From Tubiluchus corallicola (Eukaryota > Priapulida > Priapulimorpha > Priapulimorphida > Tubiluchidae), in contig JAQGDQ010000321.1 in NCBI GenBank assembly GCA_030141605.1, positions 205,956-269,955 of the forward strand: a stretch of DNA of 64,000 nt, given 5' to 3'. The notes beneath the pieces were generated by a model that made no database searches, was not told the origin of the DNA, and saw only the letters and a list, made by a program, of their open reading frames with translations. How positions within the stretch are numbered: the stretch's first letter is position 1; the number at the start of each line of letters is the position of its first letter. A program made the translations under genes and the position numbers. This document shows, piece by piece, positions 47,701 through 62,700 of the stretch.

Positions 47701-50700
47701 TGCCAGATGCCCATATCCGTAGATATAGCCCTTGCCCTCATCTGAAATACAGCTTACCTAGATGCAAAACAGAGAGATTCAAGAGCAGTTTCATCTCACA
47801 TGGTTTATTTAATTTACAAACATAACTTTAAACAAATCTTAATGTTTTCCATGTATCTTGAAACAGTGTAATAGTGCTTGTTGCTGTATGTTCTGCTTTG
47901 CTCATTTTTTTTAAAAATGTTTATATTTTATAATTTTATGCTGTACTGCGATTCAACATTTTGGTTGTAATAATGATTATTAAACTTATTATCTGATAGT
48001 TCTGGCTGTGATATTTAGTTAAAAAATTTAACTGTGTTTTTTTACTTTTCTCAGCAATCGTTATAGCTACTGCATTTTTGTTTCAAAATGTTTCATGATG
48101 TAGTTAGTCCTACTTGTGCAGCTGAATTAAAAATAGAAACTTCTCTAAACTCTAGAAAACATCAGCATCACCTGTAGATAATGATAGTGCAGGTCTCTGC
48201 TTCTGTTTGCATCCCAGTTCAGTTTGGAGAGAGAAATCTTGATTAACCGTATAAAAATAGTGCAGTTGCCATAGCAACCTTATTACAGTTTCCTCACTGA
48301 TGTAGAGTGAATGGTCGATCAATAGGGAAAGTTACTGTGCTGAAGCTGCATAGCTAGAACATGGGACCGTATATACAATTCCCCTGTACTTTAACAGAAG
48401 AATGACACTAGCAGATGAATATATTTTTTGCTGAAATTTAATAAAAAAATTTCTTTGTTTGCTCATTTTGTTGATTTACATAATATTGAAGTAATAATAA
48501 TAATAATAATGATCCATTAACCTCAAATCCACGAAATGCTCTAGGCTTTATAATTTATAATAGATAAAAAGTGTGTGTAAAATACTTCATCAATTGACTT
48601 AAAAATTATAATAAAAGTAAAGCATATTTAAGCAATACGTACAATACAATTCTAGAGATAAAATTTAAGACATAATGGAAATCAAATTTAAGTACGTAGT
48701 AGTAAGCACCTACCATAGATCTAGAATAAAAGATAATTGTTTAACAAATGCTGATGCTATTAGTGATTGGTGAATATTCAGTATTAGTGATGATATGTTG
48801 GCATTGTTGCCTTTTTGTAAAATCATCAAGTCTTCAACTAATGCTATTTTTAATTGACTAAACCTTTTGCATAATTAAACTGTGCAAAAGATCAGCAAAT
48901 ATTTGTTATGATGTTTTGATCTTGAAAACTTAATATCTGAATTTATGTCATTCAGAAAACAGTCAAGTACTAAACAGTTGTGAATGACCAAGTTGATTAA
49001 TAAATTACTGATGGGGCCTTTTTAGAAAATCAAGAGAGCTATTTTATTCAAAGTTTTCAATAGCAGCTAAGTGTAAATAGTTACTACCTGTAATTGGGGT
49101 AACATGTGACATATAAGCGTATTGCTATGTTATTTCAATGATGCTATACTTGTAGCAACCAAAAGACACAAGCAGACTTGATGAAGCCATGAATGTGAAG
49201 CTTTTACTGCCAGAAATAATCCAGGTAAGACATTTTATGCACTTGCAGTATGTAGCTTTTTATGCTTATGTAAATCCTTTAACTAGAAACATTGTTATTT
49301 TGTAATTTGTGCAAAACACACGGCTACTAATCATCATAGTACTGCAGTTCTTTTGCTAAAGTGAATTTAGGGAAAATCTTAAACTAGATATGTTTAGAGT
49401 TCCGGCCTCTTCTAGTAGATTATTGTGTCATTACGAAAGCACAGGAAAAGAGCATCAGTGTACCGTGTGTTCTTTTGAGATGTAATACAATTTTTGCAAA
49501 AGGGAAAAAAGGCTGCACGTATAACTGCATTAAAATGTCCAGATAGTGTGACTTGGGAGTGCAACACATATATTTTATTTAAAGGTATTTATATATGCAT
49601 AGTGTTGATCTGTCATTGTTAGGTGTGCTACTTAGTTTTGCAGATGTTTGGATAGATAGATAGGATGGTTGGATGGGCAGACAGACAGACAGATAGATTG
49701 TTTATTAAGCAATTAAGCATTCCAATCAATTAAAAGGTTGAAAACTACAAAAAAGCGGTCACACAAAGATAAAACAGAAAGAGATAAAACAATAGTGAAT
49801 AAAATAAAACTTGTTATATCCTGCAAAAACAAGAATTTCATTAAAAACAATTTAAAAATTGTGAGACCAGTATGGAGAAGATGAAAAGTAAATCATGTTA
49901 GATTGTATGCGTGTGTAACATGGAACAAAACTGTTTATAACGAGAAGTTGTGCCCCATGATAACGCAAATGATTTTGATTACAGAATGCTGTAAGTGTTT
50001 GTTGTGTGTTAAGCAGGAGATGATGTCATTTACGTGTGTACATGTTCATTGTGTCAAAGTAATTTTTGTACGATGTTTGCCGTCAAGATTCTAGTGTGAG
50101 AATGTAGAGACACTAATGCTTATTTGTAAGATAGTGATAACATATAATGCTACATGCACGCCTTTGTATTCTATGTTAATTTGCCATTTTAGCATACGTA
50201 GGACAGGATGGCAGATCTATCAATTTTAAGCTATTTTTGGCTAGAATGTAGGCTTGTGTCTGCTGTCAGACAACCAACAGCTCAACTTAATGCATGCATT
50301 CAAGTATTTCATTGATTTACGTTGTTCATTGTTTTTGTTTTAGTTCATCAATCTTCCGAATGAAAATCCCTTGAAAGCTCTTGCTTCTAAAGTCTTATTT
50401 GCACTGAGTTTGAACAACTTTACCGCAGTTTTCAACCGAATTTCTGCCAGGTGAGATGGTTTTACCTGACAAACTTAAGAAAAAGATAGTGTTATATATA
50501 CTAGAGTTGGGGAATCGTTTTTTTCTGTAAATTAACTAAGTGGACTACTTTCTAATTCGAGAATTGATTTGAAATGGATTTTTCAACAGGTTTGTAATCT
50601 AGTTAGCTTAGTTCACTTGAAAAACCTAATTGCTACAAGACACTTAGGTTATGAATTAGAATGGTGTAATCCGTTTCCACCACAGATTCGTCTTCCAGAA

Positions 50701-53700
50701 ATGTTATGCTGTCAAGGCTTGTTTGCCCTGTGCTTACGAATTTGACATAGAATGTTGGCTGCAGAACTGTTTTCAAAGCTGGCTGCGTACTTTAGTTGAT
50801 ATTTTATTGAATCGTCCCACCACTAGTATACACATGAAACACTGGATGAAATGGACAAAGTTATTTTCATTTAGCTTAATTGTCAAAATCTATGAGTTGG
50901 GCAGGCATATCCTAATCGGAGTGCGAGTTCTTATTCATATAAACGTACATTTAGCACCTGTAGTGGCTACTTTACAAACACTTCTGACAGTCATTACCGT
51001 GAACATTTTTTACACCTGTAAACATGTCTTTAATAATTACACAATAATGTATTTGCACTATTGAATTAAAAATTTTTAGAAACATCAAATAAGGAAAACC
51101 CCTTGCAGACAATCTTGTACCTTGTGTTGAATAAAAAACAATCCAAGTCTAGTTTGATATGTGTACTTACACATTTTTGCCTTCAGAATTGTTCATAAAA
51201 GTCCATTGCAAAGTAATGGTTATCATGCATATGTAGTCGAGGGTAAGTCCAGTTAAAGCTTACTGCCATATCATATTCGAGTTTTCTATCCATGTTTATA
51301 TGATTACCCTGCAGCTCATACAAGATGTTTATTAGAGATAGTGTAAAATAATGGCAAGCACATTGATCTTTGGCACATTACTGTCATAGGAAATCAATAA
51401 ATGATAAACAATGTAAATAAATAAATAAGCAAAATAGGTAAAAGTCTTTTATTTTTGTAAAAAACGTTCCATTCTCCACGGCTACTTTAGAATTAAAAAG
51501 TTATTAGTATAATTTGAGAGCAATATTTAAACATGCTAAATTACATTTCAATTTAAACTACAGCTGCTAATAAGCTTACAACACATCAGATAAAAACTAA
51601 TTAAGACAAATCCTTGGGTACTAAAATGTGTATAAAACAGAGTCAAATTTTTGTATTAAATAACTTTAAAATGAAAGTAAAACAAAAAAGAGCAGCAGAA
51701 GATAAAATATTAATGGCAACCTATGTTAAAAATACATCTATTTATAAAAGTATCAGTTGCCCTTTTTGTCTTTAGTTTGGATCTAGAAAACAAGCACTTT
51801 CTGCATCTAAGGTGTTCCGTTTTCTCTTTTTAGGAGGAGATTAATAAGTGGATGACATTTCTTGGTTACTTTTCTAACAATGTTTGAATCTTGTTTCTTT
51901 AAAATATGTGGCTTTTCTTAAACATGAAAACAAGTTAAGCCAAGCCATATACGTGGGCATTGCTATTATACGAAATACAAAACCTTGGCAGTGAAAAAAT
52001 CATTACAATAGCAGTACTATTTCCCCGACTCGGTTTTACGTCTTCACAATCTTGTTTCCACTTTATTCCTTTATTATTCCTTTCTGCTATCAAAATGAAC
52101 ATTATTTCTAAGTGATTTTCTGTTGCACATTTCCCTGTCTATGATCAGAAACTCAAGTCCATAATTAAATTTACTTTCACTGTTATGAGCTTTTTGTGTC
52201 TGAAATTTTTCTTTCACTATAAAGGCACTAAGGCAAGGTAATAGGTTTACTACTTTGTTTGGAATTACTTATTAGGCTTGTAACCGGTTTTTGTAAATTT
52301 GCAATGGACTAAAACTCTATGGTTTTTCTTCTGTAAGACTTCTACTATTGTTATAACTGCACAGCATTGATATTATAATTTCATAACTTAATTTCAAAGC
52401 ATTTATTACTATTTTTACTGGTTCCTATTTTTACTAGCTTACGTGTGTTTTTCAGACTCCATGCTCTTTCTACATCCAGTGATCAAGACACAAGTGATTT
52501 CAGCGATCTCGAATTAATACAGCATATAAATGTTGATTACACACGACTTATTAAGCTTCTTAACGGTATGTTTAAATAAGTTTTTGACAGGATTCATACT
52601 AAGCTCACTTATTAATTGCTAAATGTTTGAAACTATCTATCAATAGATAAGTAGTAATATACTTTGTTCCTAATGTATAGCTTACTCTTGAGTCTAATTT
52701 AAGGTAGTTTATGTATCAATTTCATTTGTGTTTAAAGAGCTTTTTAAATAAAACAGTTTGTGACTTGTTTAACATGCTTCTGCATATTGCAAGCCTGAAT
52801 TCACCATTCAACCGTAAGTCATTTCAATGTTTGTGTTCCTGATGAGAATGGAGCCCGAACTAAATGAAGGATTTAACCTTCTAAACCACTTAGCATACAA
52901 CCTTCCTGTGCAAGATAGTGTGTTGAATGAAACTGTCGTGATCGAGAATTGAACTCAGTTAGTCGTAAACCATTCACATGAAACACGTGCATAAAAATAA
53001 AACTTTTTAATACTGTCTTAAAGCACAAGAAAACCCTTAACTTAAAACTTAAAAAATTCATAAAATTCTATACCACTTACATACTGCCTTTTTGCACATT
53101 AGACTTGCGTTGGCAGTAACACTGTATAAAATATGTAAATTTAAACTCCCACGATGACTTTAGGAGCAGCCATTTTGACAATAAATCATTTGAAACAAGT
53201 TTAGATAATATTGTGTAAAGTTTGAAAAAGTAATCAGAGCATTCGTAGCACACAACTCACTAACTAAGTAAAATTTAAAATTACTGTATCTTGTCAATAA
53301 GATTAAAAATTTGTTTTTGGTTAGTGAATGGTGCACCCTGAAGGGTGAGTCAGCGACATTTTACCAATTGGTGAAAGCATTCTAAATAATTAATAATTTT
53401 CTTTTCTAGTTACATAAGTCTTTTAAGCAGGTAAGCGAAATACTAAGTAATATAATTTTTTTTTGGAAAGTTTTTCGGACATAATTTAACATTGCCTTTT
53501 TTTCCCCTGATTTACGTTGTGCGTAAGTGACATCATGTAATGGCGCCATCGGAACAGTGTCGGAAATTTAAAATGAAAATTCATTTTCAACACAAGTACG
53601 ACATATGAATAAAATTGCTATAAAGTAATAGAAAATTTTAAAGAGATTTTTCTGAAACCTACTTTGGGTACCCCTTTTCTTGTTCTTTAAGCATCAATGA

Positions 53701-56700
53701 CACATGATAGTTATTGCATTGAGAACAAAATTTCAATCAATGAAAAGAATATTATAATGACGAAGTACAAGTGGTGTGTATTGCTTCTAGAAACCAACCA
53801 GAAGTTTCGTAACTTGAAGAAACAGGTACAGCCAGTGTTAGTTCACAGTTTAGAGAAGGCAATCTGGAATTGGATGGACACATACCCGGAACAGTTCACC
53901 GACTTGCAGAAGAAGCCAAATGATGAGCTGACAGGTATGTGCATGATACACAATAATAAAATTGTTAAATTGTCAGCTTATTGATGTACTGACATATAAG
54001 AACTAAAGTTGAAAATCATTTTTGTTTGCAAAAAAATTAGGCATTCTATTATGCAATCAGTAACAGAATGACTTTTGGTACTAGAATTGTTGTCATACCA
54101 GAATAATAGTGTAAAAAATGGCTAAATAAAAAAAGCAGGAGTAGGGCTAATAATTGCCAATCGTCATTGAAGTACAGCTTGTACAGTCCTCTTAACTGCA
54201 TGAAATGCACACCCGGGGAGGGGGCTCACCAAAATCTTTAACTAATTTGCCCTGTCCCATATGCCCGTACAGACTCTCTCTCCAGCCAGTCTGCCCGTGT
54301 CCAAATTTAATTCTTTTAGAACATCATTCACTTACAATACCTCTGCACTATGTGGCAAATGTACAGCTGATTGCTCAACAATTAATACTAGTTCTAATCT
54401 TCAGCAGCTAACTAAACCAGCAATGTGCTGCGTAGTGATATGTCTAGCTAGTGTTTAATGCATCAAACAATGTACTTCCATTTTGCCAACATAGCATCAA
54501 ATACAGCACCAGGCTGCAACCAGTCATCATGCCAACAAACAATGTCAGTAACTTGAGATCTATATTACAATCGAACAAGTTGCATAATATTACGGTTGCC
54601 TGAATTTAGATTGTTGTGAAAAGCTGTTTGATCACTTGGACATGTTTACCGACAACACCAAGAAAAAAGCTACTGTTGTATGGCCACTCCAGATTATGCT
54701 TCTCATTCTGTGCCCACCGATACTAGAGGAAATTGTTAATGCTGATTCTGGGGCACCCTGTTCACCGAAGTATTTGAAAAAGGTTAGCAATTTTATGCTG
54801 CTTTTATTACAGGAGAAATATTGTACTGTCGCTTTTTGTTCTTTGTGCACGTGTATTTTAACACTGAAATGTTTAAACAAATATTTAAAACATTATGTAC
54901 TCTTAGTAAAGTCAGTGTTCTGATTAGCAAACTGTATCATAGCTCGTTAAAAATAGGTTTCAATGTATTGATAAGCTTTTCGGTTATTTACAGTCAACAT
55001 TTGTTCGGTTTTGGTAATTTTTTACTTGTATTTGTTTTTTAATTGCAGAAAAGTTTTATTGACACGGTAAAAAAGTCATTGGTTGGACAAGGGGGTTCAC
55101 GGCAAATGCAGGAGGGGGCTGTAGTTACCTGTGTTAAACTGTGCAAAGCTTCAACCTACATCAATATTCTGGACAGTAGCAACGTACTGTTCCTGCTAGT
55201 ACATTCTGTTATCAGTGATCTGAAGGTAAGACCATCTAATCTGCATGTATATATGTTGGAGTTGGATTTCAGCCGTTATTTCCGATCAGTGATTAATTTT
55301 TAGTTGCCCATACAAGTCTCTTATATTATCCAGACCTTTTTCAGTCAGTCCCCAAAAATTGCGTGTTTGTGCTTATCGTCAGCAAGAATTATTAACTCTT
55401 ATTTGTCTACTGACAAGTTGTTCAGCAACTTTATATGGCATATGGTTTCCTGCATGCTACATGCAATCATGCTGTGTTATCACATTACATTGCTAAGTAG
55501 TTTGAAAAACTTTTTGTTGTGACTTATCCCTTGAATTTTGTAACTATTTATGCTGTTTAATATTTATTTGTGATGACCGACTTAATGATCTTAATTTGAC
55601 ATACAATAATACTATTTTTCAGTAAGAATATTTCCCAGTAGAACAGCATTACATTGGCTAAATGATGTTTTATAGCTTATTAATCTTAATACTGCAATAG
55701 GTAATTTAGTATACTATCAAAGCTTTTTGATTAAGTAACATATACTGTAGGCTCTGCAGGCTTAAATAGTAGAGCCCATTTAATACAGATGATTGAGGCA
55801 AGATGGGAAACATCATTTCCTATCAAGGATAATCCTTTTACTAGAAACACTGAACCAGAGCTTGTGTAATACAGTAGTCATTTTTGTAGTAGCGATGGCT
55901 GTGGCGGAGGATCTTCGGCATTGAGGAGAGGATGATGACTGTGATAATATAATAATACTGCCACTTTTGTTGATAAGAGAAATGACTTTACAGTTTTCAT
56001 TATATTTTCTCTTAATGATTTAACACCATTGAATTTTGCATTTCTTGTGCTTTATATTACCCCATATATTTCTTTCTCGGTGTTTCAGGGGCTGTTGTTT
56101 AACCCTAGCAAGCCATTTTCTAGTGTACAAAGCAACAAAACGCAACACGACATTGATCTCATGATCGATTGCTTCGTCTCGTGTTTCCGTATCAATCCGC
56201 ACAACTTTGAAGCCTTGAAGAACTGTCTCCACCCAGCTTCGCCTTTCAACTTCCATTTTGTACTAGTCAATGCTCTACATAGAATTATTACGCAGGTGAA
56301 TGCTAATTTGCAGTCTTCAACACTAATATACATGAATAATAAGAGAAGTGTGTAAGTTTAAAATAAGTTATTGTCATTAAATTCTTTCTTATTTTGTATA
56401 TTTTTTGCTGCAACACATTTCTTTCGAGATAACTTTAATATTTTATTTCCATCACTAGGTTTCAGCATTTTTTCATTTGGAATCAGATATAATCCTAATG
56501 TACATAAAGTCAGTAATTATAATACATTTGATTAACTGTTATGAATTGATACTTAATTTACTGATGACAAATGATAACTTACCAAATTTTGTGCTTGCTA
56601 GGATGAGGGACTAAACACTTTTTATAAAAAACAAAGTATATGTAAAGTGGATATTTAATTATCCCATCCTGGCAAATACAGCATTTGGAAAGTTATCATT

Positions 56701-59700
56701 TATCTACAGTAAATTGAGTAGCTGAAGTTATATTTTATTCCACATGTAAAAATTCTGAAGCTTGATTACGAGTAAGAAAATTACTCAAAACGTAACAAAT
56801 AAGCTTATCTAGCATTATTTCGAGCAATATGCCAGATATTGTTGCCAATGTTTCTTCGAGTTTGTTGTAAATGTTTCATGGCTTCTCTTTGATATATTTT
56901 TGTATTAAGTTACATTAACATGTTGCGTTGATTGACACATTCAGCATGACACAATTACTGAACTAAGCTTTCAGTTTAGCAGATTAACTAGTGCATTGTA
57001 CTGAACATTATTTGTTTACATAATTCCTTAATGTTATATGTTTGAATAACAACAAATTTAACTGTATCCCCATTATAAAGTATTGTTGTTTTTAGACATT
57101 AGGTAAATATCAAGTTACTTTTATTTTCAGACACGTCTTCCATGGTGGCCTAAGATAGAGATTGTCTATAATAAATCATCAGAGTTGAGGCAGATGTTTA
57201 CAGACACACTTACTAAAGTTACGCAGATCACTGGTCATACATCACACAAGGGAGGACATGTAAGTAATAAAGTTCATGTTTTAATAAGTAAATAAAATCT
57301 GGTTTAATAGTCGATACAAAAGTCCTCTGGTTATAGAGATAATGCAAACACAGTACATAAAAGACAAAGTGTACAATTAGTATCTACGCATGTATGCTGA
57401 TAAAAATGATATGAAGTGATTCAAGCTGCAGCTGTACAGTGTACAGTAGATACCTATCAATCAGTGTTGTAGCAGTAGGTGACTTGACGCAGACACTGCT
57501 AGCAGACAAAACGGTTGAAAATGCAAGGTGTTTAATCTGTAGTAGGCTAATTACATTATTTACTTATAAACTTGAGAAATAGCAAGAGTAAACCAGAAAA
57601 TGTACAAGCAACTTTTAAACCTAAAATATTGATACGTTTTGCTTTTCTGGCGGCTTGCAAACAATAACTTACACACTAAACAAGTAACGAATAAAAATCA
57701 AATAGTTTGTTGAGTTAATTTTAGCGTTTAGCAATTCTAAAACTGTTGTTTGATAAAATACATTTAGCATTTATTATCAACAGCTTCATCTAGTTTTTTT
57801 ACAAACCTTGCAAACGTTAACTCAGATGTATGTTATTATTTAAAAACCTAGGCTAGCTGTCGCGAAGTAAAAGTGTTGAATTAACTTAATCCTATTGTGA
57901 GATTACTTTCGTGATATGTTTAGTATCGTGACCTAAGTGCATCGTTACATTACATTTCTAGTAGGTGACCAGTACTAACATAGATAGCATGCTTATCAAT
58001 TTAGCATAAAATTTTACGAATTTTTTGCATGGAAAACTTTCCCTGTTTATATATTTTCTTATAATTTTGCTAATTATCAAATTTCTGGATAAAAAATGAT
58101 TTAAAAGGCTACTAAAAACCTGATTTTTATTACTAGTTCTTGAAAGACAAAGTGTTCAACAATCCCCCACTTGGATTTAAAGGGAAGCCAGCTGAGGAGG
58201 GACCAAACTGGAAATATTTGCTCCTGTGGCTCGTGCGACTCATTCATGCTGATCCTATATTAATGTTACATGTAAGTCAAGCAGTGTAAGGCACATTAGA
58301 TGGACTTTGTTGTGTGGTGTTATAACTAATTCTAGCACGTTGGGTGGTTGAAGATTTCTAGAAAGAGAAATTCACTTGTTATATCATAAAAGCATATTGA
58401 AGACTCGTGACGTGGTGTGAATTACTTTTATTTATCTAATTATAATTTTCCATACAAAAGTTATAACATATTTTTTTCGATGGAGCACAGCAAAGAAGCT
58501 CTGTTATTAACATTAGCTGCTGTTGTATTTTAGAACCCTGGAAAACCAGGGCATGAAATTCAGAGTAGTACGCTGGAGTTGATTAATGGATTAGTTTCAC
58601 TGGTACATCAAGCATCCATGCCGGAGATAGCCCAGGAAGCTATGGAGGTACATTTTGCAACATCGCCAAGCAAACTTGATTATAATTTATGTCATTTTTA
58701 TTAATTGTTACGTGTCGTTTTAGCGCGTCATAAATCAAATAATCATTTGCATATTGTAATAAGGGGATTGTTATTATATTATTACTATTGGTAATTTTGT
58801 CATTGTATGTTTGTTTTCAATAGTTTATTTGTTATAGTATTTGAATTATTACTGGGATACTGGTTGGGTGACTTCAGAATATAATGAAGTTACTATCCAT
58901 GTAATTATGTCAATCAGTACTGATTCTGAAGGAAAGCTTATCATTCAACGTTATTGATCTGAGCTTATTTTATTTCAGGCTTTGTTGTGTTTACACCAAC
59001 CTGATAACATTGAATTGTGGAATCCGGAAGCACCCATCAATACATTCTGGGATGTCAGGTAACAAAAATAAAATTGTTTTTAACATTTTATCTGTAATTT
59101 TTTTATCTGGTGAAGTTCATTTGGGGTAAAATTTTGAAACTACAAGGCCATTCAACATTTTCTTATTTTATAAATATAGATCTTTTAAACGTTGCTGATG
59201 TTCTCAATTACTGCAAAAGTGTTTGCAGCTGTGTATACACGGCTCATACAGATTGCATTAAATTAAAAAATGTGATACTCGTAAAACCCTTTACAAACAC
59301 AAATAAAATAAAACTTTGTAAGACTTACAATATATGGAAATAACCAGGGGCATTGTAGCCACAGGGGCAGAAGTGGCAGTGGCCCCCGTTGCCCTTTCCG
59401 AAAGGGGACAGTGCGGGAGCAGAACTTTGCCTTTTTGATGGAAAAATATGTGGTTATCCGCGATTACCCCAAAAAGTTTACTGACATTTTTAGCTGGCAT
59501 TACCAATTTTGAACTCTACATTAAAATGTGCATCTATTATTCATTTTTTATTCATTTTAAAAGGAATATGTGAGAGGCAGAAACCTTAGATAGCTATTAT
59601 ATATAAGTCATATCGTCATTAGCATGGTCACAGAAATTTGGGTAAACAAAATGTGCCCTTTTCATAAATGCTGCACCCGCCCCTGTAATTTGCTGGTGGC

Positions 59701-62700
59701 ACCCCTGGAAATATTTGCAGTATATTGAATGATTAAAACAAGCAGTTCAGATGTCTTGTGGCTATTAGTCTTCAAGGATCTTTCAAGATTTGCGACAGTT
59801 AACCTTTTTTTTGGAACAGTTAAAAGTTTTTAGGTGCAACAAGTAGGAAACCATTTTCAGAATTAAAATGCCTAATCTAAATTGGAACTTTATGATTACA
59901 GAAATTCATACTGTTTGAAGCAACTTCTTATGAAATTGTTAAAATGTGTTTCTTCTTTTTTTAGCTCTCAGGTCCTTTTCTCCATCTCGCAGAAGCTGAT
60001 ACAGCATCAGATAATCAACTATACAGAGATACTAAAATGGTTACGAGAGATACTGACCTGTCGTAACATGTTCCTGCTCAAGCACAAAGATTATGCCAAT
60101 GTTGGCAGCAACATTCCAATCTGTAGACAAGCCCACATTAAACTAGAAGTAAGTTGTCTAGTATCAACTTTACATAGTAGTAGTAGCATGTGGCATATAA
60201 ACATCAGAAATTAGCAATTACTTTTTGGTTTGTCTATAATTTATGTTTGTCAAGTAATATAGTGAAATAGTAGTTATTTGCAATGGTGATATAGTGACAC
60301 AAAATTCAATTATCGATATTTATCTTAATTTACTTTGATTTGCAATAGTACTGTGTTTTTTTATTTATGAAACTTCAACCCATTGTAGCACTGAGACTCG
60401 CTAAACAATGGTTTTATACAAACCTCTAAAACAACCACATTTTTGTGCAAGCTTTAATAGCATGTCAAAAAATATCTACAAAAGCTTTTCTGAAGTTTTA
60501 TTAAACCTACCAACTAACACACATTTTTACTTTCTAGGTGGTTTTCTTCATGTACCTCTGGAGTATTGAGATTGATGCTGTGCTCACTGCTATGTCATGT
60601 TTTGCACTGCTGTGTGACGAGGCTGACATACGATGTGGGTCAGATGAGCTAGCAGTTACCCACTTACTGCCTAACTACCAGGTTTTATGCTTGACTGTCT
60701 TAAAAGACATGACTAATTTTATATAATGGAATCATAGTTTGATTTTTTTTAAATTTATAAACTTAATAGTTAAAATGGACACATTGTCATTACTTTAAAG
60801 TGTTATGAATGGTTGAACAGTTGGCAACAAACCTCCTAATCGCATGTTCAGGCCAGAGAGTTTCTCTTGCAAGTTCTCTCTGAGTGTATATTCACCACTG
60901 AGAGCGGTTATGCAAGTTCTCTCTCTAGTTATCACAAACTCAGAAAGGGTTGCTGAGAGTTCTTGCAGAACCATTCACATTTGCAAGTTGCTTCTCAGAG
61001 AAAACTTGCACAAGAATTTGGGGAGAACTCTGTAGTCTGAATGTGCCATTATACTCTTTTTCTAAAACATGCAAATAGTTCACATTATAAATACCAAGTT
61101 TTTGCTAGAACATTTCTTACAGAATTTAAATTTAGTTTTAGCACCAGAACACAACTTTTAAATTTGTGCATTTAAATTCTTTTTACTGGTAATTTCAAAA
61201 GATGGATGTTACTTTTCTTTTTAAAACAGTTAAACCATAAATAAATATCATTTTTGTTAATTTGTAGGTGTATTCTGAGCTGGCCGCAGCCAGCAGGGAC
61301 TTGACCACTGGTCGAGCAGCTTTGCAAAAGAAAATAATGTCACTGTTGCGCAAGATAGAACATAGTACGCAAGGATGCACTCAGGCATGGGAGGACACGT
61401 TCCGAAATTGGGAAGTAGTAAAAAAGATGCTGGTCGCTTGTCCGAAATCAACGGATCACCGATGTGAAGACCAGATAAATGAGTGGGCAAACATGACGGG
61501 TTTTCTCTGTGCATTAGGGGGTGCAAGTTTACAAAAGAAGAGCCCTGCAAGACCAAGGTACTTGTTAACCATATACTCTTCTTCAAAAAGAATTTTGTCT
61601 TGTCATGTGTGAAGGTTGTAATCATGCATTAGCTTAGTTTCTATTTTGGGGATATGTAAAACTAAGATTAATCAGAAAATTAATTAATCCATTGATAATT
61701 AACTGTAATCTGTACAGTTTGAACCTAAGCACTAAGATGAACAATATTTATTCGTTCACTCTCAACTGAAGTGTGTTTATTGATGTAAGTTGTTTTATTT
61801 GTAGCAGTATGTCAGCTTCAACCACATCTCTTCTAGCAGATCCACGCAAGTACAGCATGCTACCCGGGGGAAGTACAGAGCTACAGTACTGTCCAGTCAC
61901 TCAGTAAGTTCCAATGTTCAAGAAAATGTTCAAAGCAATGGGAAGTTCATTTCATATAAAGAAATTTATGCACATAATTACAGTGCCCTCACAAAAAGCT
62001 AAAGAAATTATAGATGATGTATAAATAACAACAAATCACAGACGAATAAAAATGACAGAATATAGCTTTCTGAATTTAAAGCTTATAAGATCTTGATATT
62101 TCCGCACTGTTTGATGTTTTCTCAATATTTCTAGCTTTGTTTAGTTTTGGTTGACAATTTTATGCTGTGCTGTGAATTTTAATTCTTGTTATAGTTGATA
62201 ACCTCACATGCATGAAGTTCTTTTTATAATAATTTTCTACATGTCATTGCTATGGTTGAAAAGGTTTTTGTGAAACAGGATTAAGTTAATCTAACACTTT
62301 TACCTCACGATAGCCTGCTTAGGTTTTTAAATGAAAACATAATTGACTTGTTCTGTTTTAGGTTTATTGGCAGTTTACTTGAACTGCTTGTGTGCTGTAA
62401 CGAAAAATTTGGTGCTAATATTCAGAAACATGTGAAGGAATTAGTCGGACATGAGCTTAGCCCTGCACTGTATCCCATCCTGTTTGATCAGATAAAAGCA
62501 CTAGTCGATAAGTTCTTTGACATCCAGTTCCAGGTATAGCAGCTTCTCTAGTGAAAAACTTCTAAACATGGGGTAGTGTTTAAATATAAAAGTAACAATG
62601 GGCTAATTTTAGTCAACATTGTTAAAACAAAAAGATTTCAAATTTGATATATTAGTAAGTTTTCTGTATTATTTAGATATCTACATACTGACAAATTGCT

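Noticed and set aside
53697-53790. Leftward extension of NF1 exon 6 along the open frame
   Set aside because: The acceptor at TTGCTTCTAG|AAACC gives ETNQKFRNLKK directly after LLN, matching LLKETAFKFKALKK in human. The extension would add sequence not present in the family.
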